NCBI RefSeq assembly: GCF_032362555.1
Contig: NC_083520.1
Location: forward strand, 9,858,001 to 9,922,000
Reading direction: 5' to 3'
Source of the DNA: Amyelois transitella
Lineage: Eukaryota; Arthropoda; Insecta; Lepidoptera; Pyralidae
Length of the DNA stretch: 64,000 nucleotides
Below are positions 44,888 through 56,156 of the stretch, piece after piece. The position numbers and the translations under genes are program-made. Every line of letters begins with the position of its first letter. Position 1 is the first letter of the stretch. A model generated the notes under the pieces. The model was not told the DNA's origin. It made no database searches and saw nothing but the letters and a program-made list of their open reading frames with translations.

Positions 44888-45697
44888 AAAGAATTTACTT
44901 AAATTAACTTATTTTAAAGGAAGTAAACATGAAACGTCTTTCTATATATAGAGCATTTAGTAAGACAGAGGTAGACATTACAATTCCTATACGAACATAA
45001 AGAGCTTGATCAAATTAATGGACCACATTAGTTCATCCTTAGAAAATGATTCATTTCCATCAAGTTGAAAGAGGATATGTTTACTACTGCTTTCTTTTAA
45101 TTAAAACACTACAAGCGACCCGTTTCGCACGGGTAACATTTAGGTATAGAAAACTTTCCTCAGAAAACCCTCCTACATTTCAAACTAGAACAAAATGCGT
45201 CTAACTTTCCGAGATTAGCGCGTAGACATAAAAACAGAGAAAATAGGTAGGACTTTATAATACTCGACTCGGAGACCTTCAAACAAACATACATATATAA
45301 AGTTTGAAAATTGCGTTTCCCAAGAGCAGGGTGATTAGAAACCTGAGTGGGTCTTTGTGCAGATCGTGAGCCGATTGACCCCGGCTTAGGCTGCACTCCC
45401 AGGAACTTCGGAAGGATTTGCAATGCCAAGTAAAAGCTTTGGCAGCGTTTATTATGGACTAGGAGAGTTAAAGATTATTTTTAACGAGGCTGGTTATGCA
45501 TACTAATAGGTACTAATATTTGCTAACTATATTCTAATACTAATTTTAATACGCATAATAATAATAAGTGAGAACTGATTTAAAATTCGTTTAAACAAGG
45601 AAGTTTTAAATGAACAGACTCAGAACAAGTGCGAGTTTTATATTTCAAGTAGTGATGCGAAAATGTGTATTTGTTCTGTTTATCACATTTTTTGGTT

Positions 45698-45870
45698 TGT
45701 GTCGTGTGGTTCCCGGCACCAATAGAAAAAATAATAGGACCACTCCATCTCTTTCCCATGGCTGTCGTAAAAGGCGCCTAAGGGATTGTCTAAAAAACTT
45801 GGGATTCTTCTTCTTGCTTGACTGTTGGCTCTGTTTACCGTGTAAGGCATAAATATGTGATTATATGTAT
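45698..45870 (+). mobile_element. TATG-tailed SINE with deleted middle
   Basis: Complete head (gtgtggttcccggcaccaat), internal deletion after gggattcttcttct, and an end that forms the left arm of a perfect inverted repeat. Confidence 0.78.
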
Positions 45871-45913
45871 GCATATATATATATGCATATAATCACATAT
45901 TTATGCCTTACAC

Positions 45914-45964
<51 letters not shown>
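45837..45964. repeat. Perfect inverted repeat (31 bp arms) followed by an (AT)n tract
   Basis: Arms at 45837-45867 and 45886-45916 around an 18 bp AT-rich loop; then about 48 bp of pure AT dinucleotides. Confidence 0.95.
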
Positions 45965-45968
<4 letters not shown>

Positions 45969-46279
45969 ACACAATCTTTAAGCAACGCGAAAGTCTACGG
46001 TCAGACACTGTCTCACGCAGGGCATAAACGGAGCGGCTCCCCACTGGGTCACACGCTTATTTATTTGCCCCGAGTTTTTTTCTCTGTACGAGACCTTTTG
46101 TGCTATGATACTTGGAACTAACTGCATCTTGATTCTCGGACAGCCGTTGTCATCTAGTTTTTTTAAAGATACATTATAAAAATTCTCGTCTGTTTTCTCG
46201 GGACTTTATTTATTTTTCTAACTGTAGTAACGTCTTCCTACAATAACATCTCTCGCGCTTGCAGCATATGCAAGCTGCA

Positions 46280-46447
46280 AGGCTCAATGATGAAATTTAG
46301 ATTCAAACAATGACAGATTGCTAGCCCATCGACTAAAAAAAGAATGCGAAGTTTATAAGCCTTAACGTTAGTCGCCTTTTTCGACATCCATGGAGAAAAA
46401 ATGGAGTGGTCCTATTCTTTTTTCTATTGGTGCGGAATCACACGGCA
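46280..46447 (-). mobile_element. TATG-tailed SINE, reverse, 3'-truncated
   Basis: Reverse copy retaining gctagcccatcg, cgacatccatggag and the head near 46440. Confidence 0.75.
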
Positions 46448-47620
46448 TTATCTTTTTATTTACATGTAATGCAACAACGGTAATCGCTTCAATCCTAATA
46501 ATGATGGATAATGCTTTTCAATACGTTTGATGAGTCGTAAATCTACAAAATATCTTGTTTTCTTCTCATAATAATATCATTTTTATTTCTCGATTTCAAG
46601 GACTATTTTTTTCTTAACGATTTCAAGGACTATTTTTTTCTTAATTTCCAAATTTGTTTAAAAAGATGATACAATGGAGTAGTGTCAAATCTCGTGAGTT
46701 TCTTTAACAGAAGAATCTATTTAGCTTCATTCATAATCATAAATATTATAAGTGTTACAAAATGCTTTAGTGCTACATTTAGTGAAAATATCTTCTAAAG
46801 AAGCTCTAATTAGATCTTTTATGTCAGTTCCCGTCAATTAACTTCCGCTTCTTCGTCAATTAACGACCGTCTTTTGTATCAATCTCACACATTTGCTCAC
46901 TAATTATAAAATCACCATTCAAGTCGAATGCGGTACGGTCGGAGTAAAAAGTACGAAGTGGGTGCGGCTGAGTAGCCTACTTCCCACGCCGCGCCGCCCT
47001 TATTTGCTGACTGTACCGCTCGTCCTGGTTTGTCATAGGAACTGTGTTATTTTCCACGGATTTCCAGCTATTAGAAAGTTGGTTATGTCAGGATGGAATA
47101 AATGTTTACTACGCTACGCTTTAAGTTTTAAATTTATGGTATGTTTATGGAAAGTTCTTACGTTCCTGAATTATTTGGTGTAGCTATGAATTGTTTAGTT
47201 TAGTTATTATTTCCCGTGAACTTACAGATATGGGCAAGTTTTTGATTGTTATTAAAATATGTTTTGCTTCCTAATTTTGTACTGCTCCTTTAAGATATTA
47301 CGAAATTTAAGTAAGTAATTAAACTTATAAAATTTTTACAATTAGTAATAAGACGACAATACATCAGTTGGTGGTTCTAAGGACCATAACATTTGGCTAG
47401 AGATGAGATCATGTTTTTTTTTGGTACATCATTTTTTGAGCTTACATTATGTTTCTACTTTCCGACTTCCAATCATTAATTGCATAACTCATTAGGATTA
47501 ACTTTTTCGGTAATATTATCTTTCTTATCTTTAGCATAAGTAGACCATTTATATGGCTGTATGTTAGGTTCATTAACCTCTTGTCATTCTTAGAATACAT
47601 AAACGCACATCATTCTCCTC

Positions 47621-48130
47621 TCATACAAACACTAATGTTTCAACTTCATCATGATTCCCAGTACTAATTGTTCGTAAATTTGTAATTGATTCATCACAAT
47701 TAACAACTGCTAATGCTGAATCACGTGAAAATACTTGACACATTTTTCCAATAGCAGAGCTAAGACCAAGTGGAACATCAGCGAACAGTATTGGCGAATC
47801 CTGGTGTTTTGGTGCAAAATCCATGAGAGCCAGTGCGGAGCGCCCTTCTTTAGCACTTTTAACGTAATTAGCACTCACCACAAACAGAAAGCCGATTGCG
47901 AACCGCATTTCACAATCTAAGGAACTTTCACTGCGATCGCGAAGTAGAGCATCGTGGACACGACCGTGCGGCACCACGGCTGACCGTAGACTGACACTGC
48001 CAAGGACTGCAATCTGATGCACTGGCCCTGAAGGAAAGCTGCACTTGACACGGCATTGCTGGTTCGTCAATACACGCCGAGTTTTGTCGTGATTACTGCT
48101 GACTGCTAGCTTACTGATTTCATCTGTCAT
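47621..48130 (-). CDS. Unrecognised 169-codon open frame
   Basis: Uninterrupted from ATG (MTDEISKLAVSSNHDKTRRV) to TGA, with balanced base use unlike the flanks. Motifs seen: CRVKCSFPSGPVHQIAVLG, MRFAIGFLFVVSANY and SPILFADVPLGLSSAIGKMC. The alternation of short hydrophobic strands could suit a beta-rich fold, but I cannot name a family. It begins 15 bp from a LINE-like 3' tail on the other strand (48145-48280), so it may be a retroposed gene fragment. No poly(A) signal was seen close after the stop. Confidence 0.35.
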   Translation of the reverse strand: MTDEISKLAVSSNHDKTRRVLTNQQCRVKCSFPSGPVHQIAVLGSVSLRSAVVPHGRVHDALLRDRSESSLDCEMRFAIGFLFVVSANYVKSAKEGRSALALMDFAPKHQDSPILFADVPLGLSSAIGKMCQVFSRDSALAVVNCDESITNLRTISTGNHDEVETLVFV

Positions 48131-48144
48131 TTTGGTTTTGTTTT

Positions 48145-48285
48145 GTATAAGTTTGTTCCGCCGCTTCTTCTACACATGCGCTTTGGAAGCGGTAGTAGTT
48201 ATAATAAGATTTAAGTGATGTGACGTCAATAAGTGATACCTTGTATCCAATTTTGAAAATAAATCTATTCTATTCTATTTTATGT
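48145..48285 (+). repeat. LINE-like 3' tail repeat
   Basis: cgccgcttcttctacacatg, gctttggaagcggtagta and ttttgaaaataaatctattc, ending in attct repeats, look like the 3' end of another LINE. Related diverged pieces occur at 1609-1745 (+), 41325-41415 (-) and 57590-57670 (+). Confidence 0.55.
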
Positions 48286-48771
48286 GGTTTACGATTATGA
48301 TCTGATTGGGGATGTGTTTTAGATAGACTCTTAATGCGAATTACCTAGATTAATTTATTGAACGACGTATGATTTTTCTAGTTTTTATTGCTTAGCTGCC
48401 GTAGGACTGATGTGATGTCAAAATCTAGATTGTAGCGGTAGGTATACGTTAGTTGGTATGTTAAAAAAAACCTTTTTATCTCTCATAGGAATTTTGTATA
48501 ATTTTGTTTTTTACATAATTACCACTAATATTATTATTGTGAAAATGTTTGTTTGTGTTCGCTGTCATGCTCAAAGTAATTTTTTTTATTCTCTCATTTA
48601 CGTGTCTTTCGAGACGTTGCATTATCATATTTATCGGCTAAATCATGATTATTATAAATGTGAAAGTGCTTAAACTCCATGCCTCAAATACTAAACTTAC
48701 TGATGAAGTTTTACGTTGATAATGTCACAGGGATAAGGACGGGAAGGTAAATTTGCAACTTGTACATTTAT

Positions 48772-49042
48772 TGTGTGCCGTGTGGTTCCCGGCACCAATA
48801 CAAAAAAGAATTGGACCACCCCATCTTTCCCATGGATGTCGTAAAAGGCGACTAAGGTACAGGCTTACAAACTTGGGATTCTTTAGCTGTATGATTTTTT
48901 AGGCGATGGGCTAGTAAACTGTCACTATTTGAATCTCAATTAAGCCAAATAGCTGAACGTGGCCTATCAGTCTTTTCAAGACTGTTGGCTCTGTCTAGCC
49001 CACAAGGGATATAGACGTGACCATAAGTATGTATGTATGTTC
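48772..49042 (+). mobile_element. TATG-tailed SINE
   Basis: Near-complete; head gtgccgtgtggttcccggca at 48774, end gaccataagtatgtatgtatg. Confidence 0.88.
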
Positions 49043-49199
49043 TTTTATTGCGTTAAACATAATTTGAGTAAAGTACGAAGATCATTTCATTACAGCGGCA
49101 GTTAGTTCCACCTGTTTCACAGTCAATATAAGAAGTCCAATTAAGAGACTATTACTTCACAGGTATAATCACTGCCATTCTTCATATCACCTGCGATCG

Positions 49200-49460
49200 C
49201 AAATTCACATCATACGAAAATTAGGTTCCGCTCGCCCGCAAGAAACAGTGTATGCGCAAGAGTAGGTCAGTCGAGTAATCGTTCGCCAGCCACCGTCTGC
49301 GACTGTCTCTTTCTAACTTACGATAAAAGACGTTGGTGAGAGCAAGACGGGTTAGTTGCGCGTGCGCCGAACCGTTATCCCTCGCTGATATCTTGAATGG
49401 CGTTTTCTCCCGCGCCAAAACAATAGCGCTCTCCGCTAATTGAACGCGGGTTAAAATCGA
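49200..49460. other. GC-richer island of unknown role
   Basis: CpG-containing stretch (gttgcgcgtgcgccgaaccg, gcggtttaattaa) in AT-rich DNA; possible promoter or 5' exon of the Spaetzle-like gene. No trusted coding frame. Confidence 0.3.
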
Positions 49461-49747
49461 AAGGCGGTTTAATTAATGTAATTAAGTGAACTTATGTATT
49501 TGTGTTGTGGCTTGATACTACAATGAGCTCGGTGTATTTTCTTCTGAACTAGTTCATTTTCGGTTAAAACTGTACACACACATAGATGTGATATTATACA
49601 TTTTATTGACCGTATATGTAGTTATTATTTAACTACTTGTTTGTAACTCATCCATACAAAGTATAATTTATGTGATTTTCATATACTAATTATTAAAAAG
49701 AATAATTCAAAATGCATAACACACATACAATTAATTAATTCATTCAT

Positions 49748-49925
49748 ATTTTCACATCTATGTCCCTTGCGGGGTAGTCAGATCCAACAGTCTTGAAAGA
49801 CTGACAGGCCACGTTTATCTGTAAGTATCTCTCTGTCTGTGTAGGCTTAAAAAATGAGATTCAAATAGTGACAGGTTGCTAGCCCATCGCCTATAAGAAG
49901 AATACGAAGTTTATACCTAATCAGC
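49748..49925 (-). mobile_element. TATG-tailed SINE, reverse, head missing
   Basis: Reverse tail and middle only, ending at cgaagtttata. Confidence 0.75.
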
Positions 49926-50149
49926 TGTTACCTCAGCTTAACGCTTCAGCTCTCAGGGTCTACCTACCTGACCTAGGTGACTTGACTACAGTTTTTTACA
50001 TAGAGCGACTGCCACCTGACCTCCGCAAATCAAAGGGAACCATAGCGAATAGGAAGGTCGAATTAAAACATCACTAAGTATGTCTTCTCATTAAAGCCGT
50101 ATCAACTGTGTCAGTGCCTATCGTTGATTTATTTTTTATTTAGAATAGA

Positions 50150-50575
50150 ATGAACGTGACCGATCAGTCTTTTCAGGACTGCAAGCTCTGTATTACCCGC
50201 AAGGGATATAGACGTGATTATATGAATGAATAGAATAGAATAACATACACACATACATATCGGAGGAAGAAGCAGTTGTTGTAAGAAATTCTATTCTAAG
50301 TGTAGTGTCTAGTTTCCCGTCTGGTTCCCGGCATCAATACAAAAAAGAATAGGACCACACCATCTCTTTTCCCATGGATATCGTAAAAGGCGACTAAGGG
50401 ATAGGCTTACAAACTTGGGATTATTTTTTAGACGATGGGCTAGCAACCTGTCACTATTTGAATCTCAATTTTATCATTAAGCCAAATAGCTGAACGTGGC
50501 CATTCAGTCTTTTCAAGACTGTTGGCTCTGTCTACCCCGCAAGGGGCATAGACGTGACCAAATGTATGTATGTTA
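50150..50575 (+). mobile_element. Two TATG-tailed SINEs in the same direction
   Basis: A tail fragment (50150-50232) then a full copy (50315-50575) ending about 320 bp before the orphan exon at 50898. Confidence 0.85.
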
Positions 50576-50757
50576 AACAATAATAGGCTATTTGACTGTA
50601 TTAAAAATATACATTTCTTTTATGTCATCAGTCTTAATATTATTTTTTTGGAGCGATTTGTAATAACGCGAGATAAAAATATTGCATTATTTTAACAAAA
50701 TCCGTCTCAGAAAATTAGGTTTTTTTATGCAGCTGACACGTGACTAAAAACGAACGT

Positions 50758-50783
50758 GATTGGCTATTTCTATTATGACGTCA
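50758..50783 (+). promoter_or_regulatory. CCAAT-type box and CRE upstream of the orphan exon
   Basis: GATTGGCT (50758-50765) and a perfect palindromic TGACGTCA (50776-50783) lie 115-140 bp before the ATG at 50898. Both are common proximal promoter elements; no TATA box is obvious. Confidence 0.35.
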
Positions 50784-50897
50784 ATTATCCATAAACAGAC
50801 TGTGGATCGTACCGTTCCTTAGTTTTCGCTATTATTTTTCAAGATTTTATAAGCGTTTGATCGCTTAGGATTACTCAGATAACATAGGTATTTAATA

Positions 50898-51025
50898 ATG
50901 AAAACCAATTCCGCGAAAGCTGGCAATCGAAACCTACCAAAAGTGGACGCAATAATGGTTGGCGTCTTCTTCAAAGACAATCCAGATTTCTATGCTGCCG
51001 AACTGAGGAATGTGAAATCATCAAT
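50898..51025 (+). CDS. Orphan first coding exon, possibly SWIM/YqaJ-type family N-terminus
   Basis: ATG followed by MKTNSAKAGNRNLPKVDA and MVGVFFKDNPDFYAAELRNV, ending phase 2 before a strong donor gtaagta. Codon use is coding-like in AT-rich surroundings. The pattern (PKVDA..., hydrophobic, AELRNVK) recalls, from memory only, the N-terminus of a large insect family of uncharacterised proteins with SWIM-type zinc finger and YqaJ nuclease domains. No continuing exon was recognised; a weak candidate acceptor near 51,537 reaches a stop after a few codons. It could be a decayed copy or an alternative gene start. Confidence 0.4.
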
Positions 51026-51751
51026 GTAAGTATATCTTGGTAACCACTGATCTTAGATCATGATCTGGAACCACTTCTTGCGAATATTCAAATCCATCGG
51101 CATAGAAAAAACAGTTTCGTAGGAGATTTTATTGTTGTATTAGTGCATTGAGGCGCTACACAACATTTATAGAAACTTATTTTAATAATTTTCACACATA
51201 TGACGTGGCACAAGTTAAATAAAACAAGAGAAAATCAAAACTTTTCGAAACACCAACAAGCTTTGTATGATATTTACACGAAATTTACGTCACTGTATGC
51301 CATGGCCGCCATATTGCTAAAAGTCGCGTTTTGGCGGCATATTTGAATATTTCATTTTCTTTTTCGATTTTTTAATAAAATAGCTGTAATAAAGGCAGAA
51401 AAGTATTTTTGTAGGGCTCCTTATAAACAAATAAATACCCTAAGATAGTTTTTAGAACTTTGTCAAAACATCCTACTTTAGTCTTAAGCGCTGTTTATTC
51501 TCAAGGTTGGCGATGATGCAGTTATGAATATATTTGCAGTAGGATCACTAATAGACGGCCATAATGTGCGTAGAGAAATTATTTACTTTTGTAGCAATAG
51601 ATAGAAAGCAAAGATGAATGAATGAATACCTTGATATAGGTAAAATAGGCTAAAGGAATGTGATAAAATTTTTATAGACGTAATTTAAGGAATCATAATG
51701 GATCAGTTTATAAACTATGGACTATGCCATCATTCCAACCATTTCTTTCCC

Positions 51752-52105
51752 ATGGAGTGCCGTGTGGTTCCCGGTACCAATAGAAAAAAGAATTAATGTT
51801 GTCGTGATGTGTTTATCGTGATTCATTTTTCAACGGCATTGGCTTTATCAATTTTATATTTATTTTATTGCTCTAAAAACTACATACATATAAATGCTCT
51901 ATAAACTACATACATATAATCACGTCTATATACCTTGCGGGGTAGACGGCGCCAACAGTCTTGAAAATACCGATAGCCCACGTTCAGCTGTTTGGCTTAC
52001 TGATAGAATTGAGATTTATATAAAGTGACAGGTTGCTAGCCCGACTATCATCTTCAACTAAATACCTAAGCCTATCCATAGTCGTCTTTTACGTCATCCA
52101 TTTAC
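51752..52105. mobile_element. TATG-tailed SINE pieces
   Basis: A 40 bp + head scrap (51752-51795) and a - copy (51895-52105). A further - head fragment is at 53630-53718. Confidence 0.72.
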
Positions 52106-52555
52106 CGTATTTAAAAAAAATATATAAATATTTGATTAATACTGATTTTTTTCCGTTGTGTAGTCTTAGCTTAAGTTATAATTTGAGATCATTTTAATAA
52201 AAAAAAAAATATTAAAATTACAAATTAATATTGGATTATGGCAATATTTTAGTAGGTACGGAGATAAAGACGAACACTCAAGACACAACAATCTGCGAGT
52301 CTTAAGAGGAACTGTGAATGTACCGTAGCAGTCACAGCGTGTACGCCTCCTAACTATTAATGACCGAAGCTGAACATCGAATGTTAATGCGAAATTATCT
52401 CTCAAGTAGCCCACTTGAACAGCGGCACAGATGACACACAACAGAGACTAAGCACGATATAAAATGTGAAAGAATGTTGCTATTATATTAATTATGTTAA
52501 ATGGGTCTTGGATGTTTATTGATTTAAATGTTTACTACTATTTATTAATAATATA

Positions 52556-52742
52556 CGTATCTTGATCAAATTAAGGACGTCCTGGTAAAGGGTCAGGTCA
52601 AAGGTACCCGAAACCGCCGAGCTTGCATGAGTTATGAATGTGGATGAAGCGAAGGAAGTATGCAGAGATCGTGGCAAGTGGAAAGAGGTAGTCTCTGCCT
52701 ACCCCTCCGGGAAAGAGGCGTGATTTTATGTATGTATGTATT
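52556..52742 (+). mobile_element. LINE (RTE-like) 3' end
   Basis: Starts cgtatcttgatcaaattaa and ends ggcgtgattttatgtatgta; a small + scrap of the same family is at 21478-21540 in a chico intron. Confidence 0.8.
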
Positions 52743-53819
52743 AATAATACGTACGTAACGTACCTTCATTTGGTGACCGAGCGACTGCAGACCAAGGATC
52801 ATTGTAACATGATTCGAAATGTCCCAAATAAAATAAAGTACGTTACGAGCGCGTTTAAAACCTGTATTATATTAATAGAAGTCTGTGTGAATTGCCCCGA
52901 AAAAGAAAATAAATCATGATTTGTTCTGCCGTTACTGCAACAATGTGTAATTTGATTGCATTATCTAAAAATTCTTCTTTAGATATTTTTAATTCTGATT
53001 CAGATGTCGTTGTTGGGTTCGTTTAAGTATTTATCGTAATCAGATAAATAAAATATTGCCATACCTCACCACGACTAGCTATCCGTATAGTTAGATACTT
53101 ACTTATTCATATACCACTAGTATATGGGTCACGTTGAGTAACCCGACTTAATTTTCAGTGATACTTAAAATTACATTAAAGTTTTATTTTATGGAATATT
53201 ACATTAAGTAATTGTCTCTTTAGGACTAAGACAATATTTGTCTCTCTAGAATGCAAGTAACTGCAGTTGTTCTTTCAATTTGATTTCATGGCTTTGTCTC
53301 TTAACACAATCTACTCCAAAGCAGTGGGCATTGCACGTAGAAAGTCGGGTGAAACCGCCGGTCGAACAAACAAACTCGATGCACTTTCGATTTTTTTCAA
53401 TATTTGACTTTCTCGAGGAAAAAAAAATTATATACTTAAACTTTCGAACGCCTTTCGATACCAAAGGAAACCAATTAACATGTCAATAAAATAAAAAGTA
53501 ACAACTTTATTCGATGTGAATGGCCGTGCATTAAGTGGTCTTTAATTCATTTTTTTAATACTTCAATCGATAGACTGGTACATATGTAGATAATTTCTAT
53601 TTCAGTATTAACATCATAGATAAGCTTATTAGCCTGTCTCAGAGTCGCCTTTTACGATATCCATGGGGAATAGATGTAATGGTCCTATCCGAAAAAGCCA
53701 GGAACCACACGGCACCAAAAAAGATAAGGTCGTTTTAAAATGCGAAGCCACGACCAATATCATCAAAGAAAACAATATTTTACATTTACATATTTATAAG
53801 GACATAAAAATAAAACACA

Positions 53820-56156
53820 TCACACTTTTCTAGTCAAAACATTTCTCAGTTTCCTCCAAAATTCGGTTTGATTAGTCTCGTCCCAACAGTGGTAGATCTT
53901 CGACTTCAGCAGGTACTTCAGCGTCGTCGACAGATACTTGTTCTCAATATCACCAATTTTTATCAACACTAAAGGATCGTACGCAGTTCCATCTTCCAGG
54001 AACAACCTGTGATACTCCGCTAGCTGTGTCTCCCACCTGCACCATTGCGACTTAGCAAAGTTATTACTAATCAAAAGTATTACATACTTGCTCTCATTAA
54101 TACTAGTCAATACCGCTTCTGATATGTACGAGCCTATCTCGAAATCTCTTTCATAAATACACAATTTCAAATAAGGCGGATGAGACTCCAGCTGAGACAC
54201 CATTTCAGAAATAAAATCTCTATCTTCGTTGCAGTAAGACACGAACGCATCATATTTATAGCTCTTGAGTTCATTGCCGGTCGATTTGAGAGATTTCCTT
54301 ATAAACTTTCTACCTATTGCTATCTTCGCTAAAAATAACCAATATCTAATATATATTCTGCATTTATAAATAACTGTGCCCACGATCACGATTATAATAA
54401 AAGTGATAACAGTAGGCGCCGTCCACATGAACACCATGACGTGATTGAAATGTTCGTATACAAGGCAATTCAAACGTTTTATTGAGGTCATATAATCAGC
54501 CACTTTTTTGTATTCCCAAACATCGGGGCTGCTGCAGCGAAACTCAGAATTGGAGAAATATTGCTTGAGCACGGAAGAGCCGTTGACTTCCAACCATAGA
54601 GATGTTTTGTACATAGTGCTGCAGTCGCACGTGAACATATTATCCATGAGTTCAATCTCGGCCGTCTTGTTGCCCCTGTTCTCAAGAATGTAGCTGATGT
54701 CTTGTATCATACTCAGTGAAAACAAAGAGATCTTATTGTTTTTCAAATCTATGTGAATGGGCTTAACACCCGCGGAGAGAAAAATGGGTCTCCACCATGC
54801 TATCATTAAATTTTCACTTAAATCTAAAACTTGCAGGAGTTTCAATGGCTTTAATGTCTCAGGCGTAATGTAATAAAGTTGATTATTCTTGAGTATTAGA
54901 TGAGTTAAATTTGGCATTATTTCAAAGATATTGTCATCGTCATTAAATTGTTTTATTCCACAGTTTTTTAATATTAAAACTCTCAATTCGTTCAAACCTT
55001 CAAATTGTGCACTTGATAGATTCTGACTGGCCGTGAGAGGATTATTTGCTAAATTTAGAAGTTTTAGACGAGGCGTTGAATTGAACGTTCCAAGTCCAAT
55101 ATGGTACAATGTACCGTTTTCTAAATTCAGAATCTTGAGATTACTTAACCCACGGAAGGTATATTCAAAAATAGCTTTAATTGCGTTAAAACTTAGATTT
55201 AAAACTCTTAGTTCCCTAGAATTTATAAACGTATCCCTTCCTATTTCATAATACATAGGATTTTCGACATCTCCTTGGTTATTAGATAAATCTAAATATA
55301 TAAGTTGGTCTGACAAATGATTATAGTGAATACCAGGCAGATAATTATTATTCAAGAATAGAGCCTTCAAATTTGGGAATTTACTGGGTGAAAATGTATC
55401 TCCACCAATAGATATGGCCAGGATATTTCTAAGATCTAATAGTTCAATATTAAACATTGGTGGGAACGAGTCGTTAGTAATAATTTCAAATTGGTTGTGA
55501 GCAAGATTTAACCATTTGATAGTTGTCTGAGCAATGATTTCCAGCAACCGTTTTGGTGGTTGTTTCCGAAACCCCATTCCGGATAAATCGAGACGTGTCA
55601 GATTCACTCCCTCTTGGGACATACTGATTAGAAAATTTTCTATGAGGTTTGAACTCAAATCGTTTTCACCTAACTGTAATTCTTTTAAATTTTGTAAGGG
55701 CAAGAAGCTGTCTTCATGGATATAATCCAACCTGCACAAGCATAAATCCAATTTCCTTATTGTAGAACCCATCATGGGAACGAAAGCGTGAGCTGGGATT
55801 TTTTCAAATGAGTTTTCTGATATGTCAAGCCATGTAAGCGTTGGTAAAATGCTCGGTATGAACGCTGGAGTCAGTTCTAAAATGTTTGTGAAACCGTTGT
55901 TGACCAGTGTGAGATTTTTAAGACTTGTCAATCCTTCAAATGTTCTATTGTCGATTGAAAGCAGCTGGGTATTATACGATACAGATAAATGTTCCAATTT
56001 GCTTAAGTTTTGAAATGATCCTGGCTGCACTTGAGTCAGTTGATGATTGGCTTCTATATCTAATACTCTCAGGTAGTAATAAGCATCAAGATCTCCTCTT
56101 GCCACTTTATTTATGATTGTTGTCCGCACTCTCAGTACTTCGCTCTTGATTCTGAC
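53820..56156 (-). CDS. Toll-like receptor exon 3: LRRs, membrane helix, TIR
   Basis: Acceptor tttcag ends at 56157; begins VRIKSEVLRVRTTI. It holds nearly the whole receptor in one uninterrupted exon, as is common in Toll genes, and stops at 53820-53822. Confidence 0.95.
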   Translation of the reverse strand, partial: VRIKSEVLRVRTTIINKVARGDLDAYYYLRVLDIEANHQLTQVQPGSFQNLSKLEHLSVSYNTQLLSIDNRTFEGLTSLKNLTLVNNGFTNILELTPAFIPSILPTLTWLDISENSFEKIPAHAFVPMMGSTIRKLDLCLCRLDYIHEDSFLPLQNLKELQLGENDLSSNLIENFLISMSQEGVNLTRLDLSGMGFRKQPPKRLLEIIAQTTIKWLNLAHNQFEIITNDSFPPMFNIELLDLRNILAISIGGDTFSPSKFPNLKALFLNNNYLPGIHYNHLSDQLIYLDLSNNQGDVENPMYYEIGRDTFINSRELRVLNLSFNAIKAIFEYTFRGLSNLKILNLENGTLYHIGLGTFNSTPRLKLLNLANNPLTASQNLSSAQFEGLNELRVLILKNCGIKQFNDDDNIFEIMPNLTHLILKNNQLYYITPETLKPLKLLQVLDLSENLMIAWWRPIFLSAGVKPIHIDLKNNKISLFSLSMIQDISYILENRGNKTAEIELMDNMFTCDCSTMYKTSLWLEVNGSSVLKQYFSNSEFRCSSPDVWEYKKVADYMTSIKRLNCLVYEHFNHVMVFMWTAPTVITFIIIVIVGTVIYKCRIYIRYWLFLAKIAIGRKFIRKSLKSTGNELKSYKYDAFVSYCNEDRDFISEMVSQLESHPPYLKLCIYERDFEIGSYISEAVLTSINESKYVILLISNNFAKSQWCRWETQLAEYHRLFLEDGTAYDPLVLIKIGDIENKYLSTTLKYLLKSKIYHCWDETNQTEFWRKLRNVLTRKV

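Noticed and set aside
56129..56156. Start of the Toll-like protein at a GTG in exon 3
   Set aside because: That would lack a signal peptide; upstream exons supply one with matched phases.
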